Shown: in pieces, positions 33,899 through 44,032 of the stretch | Position numbering within the stretch: position 1 is the stretch's first letter | Layout of the letters: each line of letters begins with the position of its first letter | Assembly: GCF_030272615.1 (NCBI RefSeq) | Contig: NC_081413.1 | Span: 23,994,501-24,058,500 of the forward strand | Length of the DNA: 64,000 nt | Direction: 5' to 3' | DNA from: Cryptomeria japonica | Taxonomy: Eukaryota; Streptophyta; Pinopsida; Cupressales; Cupressaceae | Notes under the pieces: model-generated | Told to the model about the DNA's origin: nothing | Database searches by the model: none | What the model saw: only the letters and a program-made list of their open reading frames with translations | Position numbers and translations under genes: made by a program

Positions 33899-35541
33899 TA
33901 AATTGTACGCACTTGCTAAGGTGGTACAATTTCACACCTAGTTTAGCACCCGCCTTAGTGCATTTTACATTTTGCATTGCATTTCTCCTTAAGCACTTAA
34001 TTAATCAAATTAATTAGGTCTAAGGTCCTATTTCATCATTATAAAATTGGGCCCTTTTCACTAAAGCGCGCCCTTCGCATTTTATTCCTCCAATACACCA
34101 CTTAATCAAAAGCCCTAATTAAGTCCTATTTCTAACTTGGGGGCTTGGTTTCAGGGTCAAAACATCTCGAAATCACCTGTAACTTCGGGATTCTCTCTAA
34201 AATCATCATATCCGACGGCCCTGAAAATTTGGTGAAAAGTTGTCGGGACCGTGGCGCCCGGAGTGCAACATGGTCCCAAACATTTTTCCCAAAATTTTAG
34301 GAGCGTGATCCAATCATAAAATAAAGCTTAACCCCAAGAAATTGGCGGGATATTCAATCTCTAGGTCGGCCAAAATACGAATTTACGACCTAGGGTTTCA
34401 TACATAAAAGCTCTCTTTCCTCATTTGAAGGGATCCGATTTTTGTTTCCAGGAACTTCATATGCAGCGAAAGGGCAGATCTTTGAAGACTTCAACATCTT
34501 ACAACATCTTTCTATCAAGCATCTATCAAATTCATTCATCCACTTAGGGCTTGGAAGACATTGAAGAACAATAGGAGATTACCGACTGAAGATTGGCTTG
34601 TACTCCTCCCTTGAGGGTTGGGTATGATTTCATGTTGTTTTCATGTCTTTACATAAGCTTCAATACATCATTTATTCATGCTTTAGATCACTTTGCATCT
34701 TGATTTAGAGCATTTACATTATCATTTACAAGCAATTAGGGTTTACTTTCTAGGTTGCTCTAGTTTGCTTTCTTGCATTTTAGGACCTTGCACACACACT
34801 AGGTCTGCACACACAATACATTTTACAAAACAACTTGGCTATTCATGGAGGTGGAAATCACCGAAGTGGGGGTTTGACTAAGGCAAAACCCTATATAGCC
34901 GCCCATACACCCTTTTCCAGATATCACTGCAGGTTTCGGGATTCAGACGACGTCGCGGGATACAGATTCGGAGAAAGAAGGTCGAGATAGCACTCTGTAT
35001 CAAATTGCAGAGCAGAAGATTGGGACAGGGGTGCTGGGTGCCCTGGTCCTACCAGGACAGGGGCGCTGGGCGCCCTGGTCCCTAGGACAGAGGCGCTGGG
35101 CACCCTGGTCCTCCGGACAGACAGTTTGCAGACAGCTTTCCGACAGTGTTCCAGAGTGCAGAGCAGCAGTTTCCGGTGCAGTTTTCAGGACAGTGGCGCC
35201 CGCACCCCCATCCCGAACATTTTCAGTTCGATTTTGACTCCGGGTACACATCTGCATTCTTATTTCGTCCTTGTATTTACAGCTGTTCATTATTTAATCT
35301 CAATTCTGCAATCTTGTTATTAGTTCATACTTGCATTTTGGGATTAGGGTTTGAACTTGCATTACTTGATCTTACAATTTCAACAAGGGAATAGAAATCC
35401 TAATAGATATCCCGTGGCTCTCTCTTTCACAAAAAGAAGTAGCCAATTGTGCAATATCTCTAGGCTCTTTCGTATTCCGTAATGTGTGTCAAAAGGTAGG
35501 ATTAGGGCATGATAACCTAGTCTTGCTTTTTCCCCCACACA
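33899..35541 (+). repeat. E2 3' LTR
   Basis: 1643 bp, TGTAGCGTCG to CCCCCACACA, followed by the cttta duplication. It differs from the 5' copy by scattered substitutions and by having three rather than two units of the GC-rich repeat (35022-35120). Confidence 0.92.
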
Positions 35542-35546
35542 CTTTA

Positions 35547-36374
35547 AATCTCCATCTTTTTCATGTGAGCTTGATTGTGTTCCCCTGTTCTTTCTTTGTA
35601 TGTGTGTTCCCTCTCAGAGGACCCAAGTTACTCTATAGGTTCTTGGATATGGGAGGTTTATTGTTGTTATCTATTGCACTCTCCTGGAAGATGTGAGTTA
35701 CTCTGTAGGTTCTTGGATACGAGAGATTTTTTTCTTCTTCTATTGTACACCTTCTATTTGTCTCTCTACTTCTATCTATCGTATCTTGCTTTGTGATATT
35801 TTGGGATGATGCAAGAGTTGGGGGCATCTTTGGCCTTCTTCCGTGTCAACCTGAATTTTTATTTTATCTTTGTCTTCATGTTCTCTTCTTCAGATCTGAG
35901 AACTTTGGCCCTATGTTGATATACTTATCTCGCAGTTGTATTACATATTTATCTCATTGCTATGGAATCTGACACCAAACTATCGGGTCCCCCTGTCCTC
36001 TTTCATTAATCATTGATGTTGTGTACATCTATGTGTCACCAGCTAATGGTGGCATTCCACGGAAACACATTTCTATGTTGACGTGCCACAAATACTCTTC
36101 TCCTTAGAATAACATGCCTTTCATGCATATCATTCTAAGGGGGCCATCATATCTACATTTCCGCATGATCTGCATTCATTATCCAGTCCCTTGCATGTTT
36201 CTTATGGATCTCTTTTTCATGCTTTCCTAGGTGGGGGCCAAAACACTTGATCGTTTTCTTTATCAGTTTGCCTAGGTAGGGGCTAAACCACTTGATATTT
36301 TCTTTTATCATGTTTTGCCTAAATGGGGAACAAACCACTTGATCCTTTTTGCCTAGATGGGGGCCAAGCCATTT
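35547..36374 (+). other. E1 interior between E2 and E4
   Basis: Non-coding in appearance and pyrimidine-rich. It contains a twice-repeated 'gttactct(a/g)taggttcttgga' word near 35625 and 35697. It ends in the PPT-like repeats. It is assigned to E1 because the target duplications on both sides frame it. Confidence 0.5.
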
Positions 36375-36379
36375 GATCC
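36225..36379 (+). repeat. Four tandem PPT-like units in E1
   Basis: Units begin near 36225, 36270, 36317 and 36351. Each has GCCTAGGTGGGGGCCAAA or a variant, then 'c(a/c)acttgat', then a T-rich spacer. The purine core resembles the E1 polypurine tract (AAGTGGGGGCAAAA) at 42921-42935. E4 truncates the fourth unit. Confidence 0.7.
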
Positions 36380-37119
36380 TGTTAGGATTCCCAAATATAC
36401 TGAGAGGGGGGGTGAATTAGTATCTAACCAGTCAATAGATTTTTTGACCTTATTAAAAAAATTGCATTCCAAAACAATGTACCGGTAAGCAATAATTAAT
36501 GCAGGAAATATGAACAATAAACACAGCATAGAAAGCACACCATAACACAATATTTTTAACGAGGAAACTCGGTGTGGGAAAAACCTCGGTGGGATTTGTG
36601 ACCCACAATATTCACTCACTGACCAATGAATGGATATTACTTACAATAGGGGCCTGCACATGCAGGAAGGCCAACTGCTTAAAGCTCACTGCTTAATTAC
36701 AAAAGAAGTCTCACTGACTTACAAAATGGATTATACAAATCCAATATGATGTACTACTACAAAAAGCATCCACTATGCCAGTTTTAGTACCGGTTTAAGT
36801 TCATACAATAACCATAAACCTTACTCCAAAATCTGCCTTAATATTCGCACATTACTTCTGCAATATTCTAACCAAGTCTGCATCTTAAATGATCTACAAG
36901 ATCTCATACTTATACACAAGTCTTATTACAATAAACCTTGTCGGCTTACAAAAAGATATTGCAATTAAATACAATATACAATAATCAAAATCCTATCTGC
37001 TGGGGTGGCGGTAATCATCTTTGTCATTACCGGTGTCGGTACCATAGGATTGAAAGATTGCCATCAATGACAATACCTTCAATCATCTACAATTCTCATT
37101 GGATTGTGCAATTCCAACA
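36380..37119 (-). repeat. E4 3' LTR
   Basis: 740 bp. It pairs with 41342-42131 ('ggggcctgcacatgcagg', 'atccaatatgatgtactact'). It inserted into the fourth PPT-like unit of E1. Confidence 0.85.
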
Positions 37120-37319
37120 ATCTCCCCCTTTGGTGTTGATGGCAACACCCATGAGAAAAATTCAAAATTGTATCCAAAAATTGAAGTCCAAAAATCTTAC
37201 CAAAAATGTGTTCTCCCCCTGAGCAGATGATATCTAAGTCATTGGATTTTTCTCTTCTCTACTACTCCCCCTTTGGCATCAATGACAAAGGTTGTCAAAA
37301 TGTCAATTGAGTGTAGTTA

Positions 37320-39856
37320 TTAGCTAGAACCCTGTAACTGGTTGGTTACAATCTGAAATATGTCTGCTAATACAAACTTCAGGCTCTCAGTGAATCTACC
37401 ACTGTCCTTCAATGTTGCCTGTGTTCTTTGAATGGTACCGGTGAGGTGATGCATTTTCTCTTCCGGTGTCTTCATTCCATGAACAAGTGCCTCTGATATC
37501 TCTTTTCTCAAAGATATGAGGAAATCCAATTTGGGACTGAGTCTACATTTAAGTTCTTTTGCCTTGTATTGTATTCTTTCCTTTTTCTTCTCCAATTTTT
37601 CAAGTTTCTCCTCAAAACCTGCTATCTCCTTCTCTATAACTGATATTGATTCGGAGGAACCAATGATGTTGTTAGATATATCATTTATTTCTATCTGTAC
37701 TTTACTGATCTCCTTGTCAATATCCGTTGTCAAAAGATTTGTCTTACATGTGTCTCTATACAATTCCTTAAATTCCTTTATTGTTTGCTTAGTGCCGGTA
37801 GGAGGGTGTCAATGTGTTCCATGCACTTCTTTATTGTCTCATCAAAGAATTTCTCTTTTTCCTTATTCATTTTCTCTCTAAATGTCTCCTCATTTATCTG
37901 TTCCACTGTCAATATGTTAGTGGTGATATACTTAGACAATGTGTCTAGTTGACTTAAAGAGTCTTTATTTTCCATGTTGCACTTGGGTGCAATCAATTTT
38001 AGAATAGGGATGGTATCATCAATAGCCTTATAAGCTAGTGCATTACACTTTGTGAGTTTCTTAATTGAATCCAATAATACCTCTGTCACATTAGTTGGTC
38101 TGAATTCTATCATGGAAGAACCAGATGATTGTCCAACTACCTTAACAATCTGCATTTTGCCGGTGTGAGTAACCTCTTTGCTTATATTGACCTCTGGTAG
38201 GTATGTTTGTGTCTACATTTATATCAGCAAAGGCTTAGGCTTCTCAGTTGTTGCCAGTGGCACTTTCTCTGCATGAACCTATGACTCAACCTTTTTCTCT
38301 TCCCGTTTCTCAACTTGTACCTCAGTGGGTTTCTTTGTGCTCTCTACTGTTGGTTTCTCTGATGATGTTTCAGTGGTAGTCACTGTCGGTTTCTCAGTAT
38401 GCACCTCTGTACTATCCATTGTCGGTATCTCAACTGGTTTCTCTGTGTTATCAGCCGCTTGCTCTAACTTTGTAGGTTTTTCAATGTTTGTATTAATGGT
38501 ATTGTCAGTATCCATGCCAGTAACCAGGGGATCAACTGATTGTTTAGTTTGCTCAAGTTGTGTCTCAACCCCAATTTCAACATTATCAACAAGTTGTTTC
38601 AACTACAATATTGTCAACCGGTGGCTCAGTAGCCACATCTTTGTTCTCACCAGTGGTTTCCTTATCAACCACAATATTGACCTCTTGTGTATCAACATTC
38701 ATTGTGTATAAAACTTCAGAATCAGGATTTGTATCCTCATGAGTAGTCTCCATATCCTTAGTTGTCAGTGTGTCAACAGTTTCAACCGGTGGAGTAATAG
38801 AAGGAGGTGGTGGCAAATTGCATGTTACTTTTATGTTGGGCAGTCCACCTACCTTGCCTTTACCTTTATCCTTGTCCTTATCCTTTTGATATACCTTAAA
38901 GGTTTTGGGTCTCTTAACTTCTTCTTGCTTCTCTTTCTCCACAAAGAAGATATCCCATTTATCTATTGTCTCTTCAGTGATTTCATTTACTCTGCCTGCC
39001 ATTAAAGATACATGTCGGTGACCACTGGTATGTCAAAACCAAATTCTTTGCTACCTATACCGGGAACTTCCTTTGTAATATATAACATTAGGCACACAAG
39101 TAGATTACCAAATTTGAAAGTACCTTTCTTATCACCTTTAATTTTCTTCAAGTTGTCAATCAATTCATCCTTCAACCATTCACATATATCTATCTTAGCA
39201 TTACTATTTACCATATCATAAGCACTCTTGATACATAAACTAGAAACAAAGTTCAATCTGTTAGCATGTGTAGTTTTGTATCCTAGTATCGTGCTAATGA
39301 ATCTGACATTTATGTCTTTCACATCATTGACTCTCAAGGATCTGTTGTCATGGGCTGCACCAGTTAATGTCATCACAATGTTATTTGAAACTTTCTTAGT
39401 TTTGTCAGGCCTGCTATCGGTGGAAGGTAAGCCAATCATTGCCTTTACTGCTTCTCTAGTGATCTTATGGATAGAATCAAGCCAAAAGAATTCTCCATGA
39501 ACTCTACTGAGTACAATCCTCACAACTTCCTTAGGGAAATCCAGAATATCGAGTATTTCCACAAAACCGAGGGTTTCTATGATCTTATGTTCCGGTTTCA
39601 CAACACCATTCTCATCATAAATGACAGTCTTATACATATTCATGATTTCATTAGCACCTAGTTCCTCAATATGACAATGTATGTATATCCTAGGGTCTTC
39701 TACATATGCAACTCCTTTAGGGATTTTAGAGAATGCACCTAGGGTATCATCCTACTTTGCTAGTTTGGGTATGATTTTGAATATGGGGCTAGGGTGTTTA
39801 ATCACTTCAATAACAGTAGGGCTTGCAATGAATTCAGGAGTAGAGGAGGAAGCCAT
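37320..39856 (-). pseudogene. E4 ORF2: large protein of unknown function
   Basis: From ATG at 39856 the frame runs about 285 codons to 39002 with one TAG. It includes an ordered domain (VVRIVLSRVHGEFFWLD, AVKAMIGLP, FGNLLVCLMLYITKEVPGIG) whose layout recalls plant transposon-carried proteins with an 'IGLP' motif; I cannot name the family. After a one-base shift near 39005 comes a Lys-rich stretch, then a Pro/Thr/Glu tract with repeated EKPT words (38602-38279), then helical and coiled-coil segments to 37320. Three frameshifts and a few stops break an original of roughly 800 codons. It is in sense with the element, downstream of ORF1. Confidence 0.55.
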
Positions 39857-40157
39857 TGATAAATACCTTAATCTGCCTTTAGGTTTGAATGCTTGAAAGA
39901 TTTTGCTTCACTTCTCATTATGGATGCCTTCGCTCAGGTTTTTTGCGCTCTTAGGAAATTTGGATGCTTAGTGAGTGACAAAGAGTGAAAAACACTTGCT
40001 TTATAATGTCAATTCCTTTAACTACCACAATAAATGCCTGCCGGTTAAGTGAAACTTAACACATCTGCCAGTAAAGAAGCAATTCATCTTCTTACCATCA
40101 ACCGAGGGTAAACTAGCATGATTTTCAATTAGTTGCCATACCCCAAAAGGTTTCTTT

Positions 40158-41270
40158 TCAGTTAGATGAAGAATCTCCTATCGGTGGAGTGATACTCTGT
40201 TCTACTGGTGAAGGAATAGTCTCATCAACATTCTGATCTCTCTTTCTAATCCATTGTTTTGAAAATTCTTGCTTTACCTCATCAACCTTCTCTTTACCTT
40301 TCAGACTGGATCCTTTGTTATTTGTCGGTGATGCCTTACTTCTATATAATTTTGCAATATGTCCAATCTTGTTACAAGCATAACAAGTCACATTATTTTT
40401 TTGAATAGCCTTTCCATATCCTATGCCGGTATGTGTTCTACATTGATTAGATAAGTGTCCAAATCTTCCACAAACATAACATCTTACATTCATTCTACAG
40501 TTTTCTGAATTATGACCAATTTTGTTGCATTTGGAACATTGACCCGTGGGTGCATTAGTGTTCTGATAGTTTCTAGATCTACATTGATTTTCTCTATAAC
40601 CATACTTGTTACAGTTAAAGCATTTCCCATTAAAGTTGTAGCCATTAGGTTTCCTTACCGGTTTACTATGATCATGATTGTTTGCAATACCAGAGCTTTC
40701 ACCAACTTCAAAGCCTAGACCATTAGTGTTTCCATTAGGTTTCTGATTTTTCAGCATGTCATCCAGTTCTTCTGAACTTTTCTTGAATTTCTCTTTATGT
40801 TGATTTGCAGTAGCTAGCTCATTTTCCAAGAAATCCTTTTGTCTCATGAGTTCAGTTTGATCATCTTCCAAGTGAATCAGATATGTCTTCAACATATCAT
40901 TTTCATGACTAAGTCTTAGATTTTCAGTTCCAACATCATTAAGTCTTCTAGTCAAGTCATCTTCATTCTTCTTTCTGTCTTCAATGTCTTTGCAAAATCT
41001 CAGAGTCATATCTTGCATCTCATTCCTCAAGGTCATGTTTCCTTGCTTCATCTTGCTTACAAGATCATTAAGAGTTTCCTTTTCATCATCATCATTTTGT
41101 ATCTTCTAATGAAGTTCTCTTCTTTTGTTTCTAGCAATAGTAAGATTCTCCTGAAGTCCTTGAATGAATTTCTATGTAGTCTTCAGATCATCTTCAAGTT
41201 TGATATTCTTTAACTTTTCTGCATCATAATATGAAAGAGTTGTTTCCAATTGCTTTCTCAAGTTTTCCAT
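40158..41270 (-). pseudogene. E4 ORF1: coiled-coil, multi-zinc-knuckle gag-like protein
   Basis: ATG at 41270 (MENLRKQLETTLSYYDAEKL), 371 codons in one frame with two TAG stops before 41051. The N-terminal two thirds are coiled coil (LTRRLNDVGTENLRLSHEND, QKDFLENELATANQ). Four CCHC-type knuckles follow: CFNCNKYGYRENQC (His replaced by Tyr), CSKCNKIGHNSENC, CYVCGRFGHLSNQC and CYACNKIGHIAKLY (last Cys replaced by Tyr). A basic tail follows. It would bind nucleic acid. It lacks the usual Copia capsid signature and has more knuckles than typical plant gags. Confidence 0.7.
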
Positions 41271-41320
41271 ATGTACCGATGTCAGAATATCCCTCAAGCT
41301 GTTAGGCTTCTAAAAATGGA

Positions 41321-41340
41321 GGACCAAGCTCTGATACCAA
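41321..41340 (-). promoter_or_regulatory. E4 primer binding site (initiator tRNA-Met)
   Basis: Read on the minus strand, TTGGTATCAGAGCTTGGTCC follows the 5' LTR end (CCTAACA) directly. It fixes the element's orientation as minus. Confidence 0.8.
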
Positions 41341-41341
41341 T

Positions 41342-42131
41342 TGTTAGGATTCCCAAAGATACTGAGAAGGGGGTGGGGGGGGGGGTGAATTAGTATTTAA
41401 CCAGTAAATAGATTTTCTAACCTTATTAAATAAATTCCATTCCAAAACAGTGTACTGATAAGCAAGAATTAATGCAGTAAATATGAACAATAACACAACA
41501 TAGAAAGCACACCATAACACAAGATTTTTAACAAGGAAACCCGGTGTGGGAAAAACCTCAGTAGGATTTGTGACCCACAATATTCACTCACTGGCCAATG
41601 AATGGATATTAGTTACAATAGGGGCCTGCACATGCAGGAAGGTCAACTGCCTAAAGCTCACTGCTTAATTACAAAAGAAGTCTCACTAACTTACAAAATG
41701 GATTATACAAATCCAATATGATGTACTGCTACAAAAAGCATCTGCTATGCCAGGTTCACTACTGGTTTAAGCTCATACAATAACCATAAACCTTACTCCA
41801 AAATCTGCCTTAATATTCGCACATTACTTCTGCAATATTCTAACCATGTCTGCATCTTAAATGATCTACAAGATCTCATACTTATACATAAGTCTTATCA
41901 CAATACGCCTTGTCGGCTTACAAAAAGATATTACAATTAAATACAATATACAATAATCAAAATCATGTCGGCTGGGGTGCCGGTAGTCATCTTTGTCACT
42001 GTCGGTGAACTATCTACCAGTGTAGAGTCTGTCGGTGTCGGTGCCTATCGGTGCCATAGGATTGCAAGGTTGCCATCAATGACAATACCTTCAATCATCT
42101 ACAATTCTCATTGGAGTGTGAAATGCCAACA
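41342..42131 (-). repeat. E4 5' LTR
   Basis: 790 bp. Near its U5 end it has a run of GGGGGTGGGGGGGGGGG on the plus strand (about 41369-41385), expanded relative to the 3' LTR (GAGGGGGGG). The same G/C-tract position is variable in E6 and E8. Confidence 0.85.
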
Positions 42132-42136
42132 AATCC

Positions 42137-42935
42137 ATCTCTTTTGTCCACCTTTGTAGGGGTCGTCTACTTATGGGTCCATGCGCAGTGCAGGTGGTGG
42201 GTCAACCGGATCAAGTGCTTCAACTGGATATGCTACTACCTTAGAATTGGAACTGGAAGAAGGGGGGAACGGGAGGGGCTATGACGAGAAGGGGAACTGG
42301 TCAAGATCTACTCCTACTTATTCGGAATCGATTTGTCGGGGTTCGTGAGAGAGTTAAAGATTTGTGACGGAGATAGGTTCAAAGAGAGGGTGTCGTGACC
42401 TACGTAATACGAATGATAGGTGATAGGAAAGTGTTGGCACCATAGAATTTTAGGTCATATATTCTAGACGTAACATGCCTTTGGCTATCTAGTGTATCGC
42501 TACCCATGCCAGAAAAATATTTCCCTTTCTTATGGTTATCCATATTGACATGATCTCATAAACAACATCGCCCTATCATATGGCTATCTATCATAATACA
42601 CTTTGCTATCCATACTGGCTTATCTCCTATCACAGTGACCACTTATCTCATATCTTTTCATAACAAGGGGTTTTCCTCCAGAGCAAGGTTCATTTATGTT
42701 ACACTATCTTATCTATCATCTATCTTAGATATATCATTCGATATGTTAGTCTGTAGCTAGCACGTTTGTGATGTATCCGTTAGCAATATCTATTTCAAGC
42801 TTTAGCTTCATCTCATTGGGGGCAACCTCATCTGATCAATGAAATTCTACCTTCTCATCATGACTTTTCTTTATCTCCCTCTACTTTAGTTTCTCATCTC
42901 TCAAAAAAGACATGCTCGCTAAAGTGGGGGCAAAA
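42137..42935 (+). other. E1 interior before its 3' LTR, with polypurine tract
   Basis: The start has a short Ser/Gly/Thr-rich plus frame (42160-42340), not identified. The rest is AT-rich. It ends in CTCGCTAAAGTGGGGGCAAAA (purine tract about 42920-42935), nearly the same as E2. No pol motifs. Confidence 0.5.
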
Positions 42936-44027
42936 TGTTATATCAAAAGTCACACCTTGTACAATTCAATCCAACAAATGGTTCCTTCCTCCACACCATC
43001 GGAGGTCATTTACCGCCGCTTTTGTCTTTTTGCCCACCTGGATCGCTTCATTAGCTCCAGATTGAAATCTTACCAACTTTGTCGACTTGTTATCCCTAGG
43101 ACAATAGCCCAACGTGAAGACATTTGCATGATGCGCTAGCGTATCATGATTTTGACAGTCTACAGGTGGTCGTTTGAGCATTACGCCTGCACCTGGAAGG
43201 AATCATAATACCTCTACATGCACTCATTGTCATCAATTTTATTTCTATTGGCTATATCTCTCCCATTTGAAGGAATTTAGGAGGATTCTTAATCATTTTA
43301 TTGCAGGTTGAAGCTTTTGGTAGTCTTCTTGGGCAATATTCACAGGTTTTCACAAGACCACCATTGTTGCAGTCTCTAGAACAACTCACAGTGTTGTCCT
43401 CATAGGTTGTGGAAGGGGAGTTCACTTACTTTCCTTGATTTTTTTGCATATTCATAATCTTTCATCTCAATATATTATCATATTTCTTTCATCTTTATCA
43501 TGTCATTTAACCGTTGCTATCATCCGGGTTGTCCGTGGACGTGGAAATACCAAAATGGGGGTGTGACTAAGGTAGACTCCAAAACATAACCCCCAACATA
43601 TTCCTTCTTGCTTGTGTGCAGGTTTACAATTGTGGGAATGTAGTCACCTTGCAGGAGGCATGATTCGTGGACCAGCTGTGAGCTTCCCTCATTCCTTCTT
43701 CTCATGTCACTCTAGAATTTTGTATTCTGTGTCATTAGCTTAGTTTTTTGTTTTCCTTATTTATTTAGTAATATAGTCGTAACTACCATTTTCGTACGAC
43801 TTATGTACCCCATCTGTATAGAACAATAGTATGTTGCGTTGGTGTCCCAGTCTCACACGCTCATCCTTTGGGAACTCTGTTTGATAGTAATATATCTTAT
43901 TTTGTATTTAGTTTTGCATTTTCATCCCCTGGCTCACCCTTAGTGCTAGTTTAAGTGAGGTAGAGATAAGGTAGGTTAGTTCCTTAAGATCCATCACCTT
44001 GGGGGGTAACAAATCTCATCCTCTACA
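42936..44027 (+). repeat. E1 3' LTR
   Basis: 1092 bp, TGTTATATC to CCTCTACA, then ttcac as target duplication. It is visibly more diverged from the 5' LTR than the E2 pair is, as expected for the host element of the nest. Confidence 0.83.
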
Positions 44028-44032
44028 TTCAC

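Larger units (their letters stand above)
22731..35541 (+). mobile_element. E2: Tat-like Ty3/Gypsy retrotransposon with antisense PMD gene
   Basis: 12.8 kb, with LTRs 22731-24351 and 33899-35541 and a perfect duplication cttta (22726-22730, 35542-35546). The primer site is at 24355 and the purine tract AAAGTGGGGGCTAAA is just before the 3' LTR. One frame from 24524 to 30100 encodes protease, RT, RNase H, a second archaeal-type RNase H and integrase; the dual RNase H is a Tat-lineage trait. Between pol and the 3' LTR an antisense PMD gene occupies 33306-30699. The LTRs differ at about 2% over their first 200 bases by eye, the youngest look in the nest. Confidence 0.93.
36380..42131 (-). mobile_element. 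E4: minus-strand non-autonomous LTR element with two ORFs, no RT
   Basis: LTRs 36380-37119 (3') and 41342-42131 (5') have TGTTGG...CCTAACA termini on the minus strand. A tRNA-Met primer site (TTGGTATCAGAGCTTGGTCC, 41340-41321) abuts the 5' LTR, and a purine tract AAAGGGGGAGAT precedes the 3' LTR. Flanks gatcc and aatcc form a 4-of-5 duplication. It encodes a coiled-coil zinc-knuckle protein and a large second protein, but no protease, RT or integrase. The TGTTGG terminus and primer site are Copia-like, so a Copia helper is likely. Confidence 0.85.
9539..44027 (+). mobile_element. E1: host LTR element of the nest (gag/protease, no pol seen)
   Basis: LTRs 9539-10674 and 42936-44027 share start (TGTAATATC/TGTTATATC), interior and end (CCTCTACA). 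Flanks ttcat (9534-9538) and ttcac (44028-44032) are a 4-of-5 target duplication. Removing E3, E2 and E4 with their duplications leaves about 8.06 kb. The interior carries gag and a damaged protease; I found no reverse transcriptase or integrase motif in 21124-22730, 35547-36374 or 42137-42935. Primer site and purine tract resemble those of E2, so it belongs near the Tat-like group. Confidence 0.8.

Noticed and set aside
41369-41385. Long G run as a possible G-quadruplex or regulatory site
   Set aside because: It is the variable C tract in the U5 of the E4 LTR family and differs in length in every copy. It is better explained by slippage.
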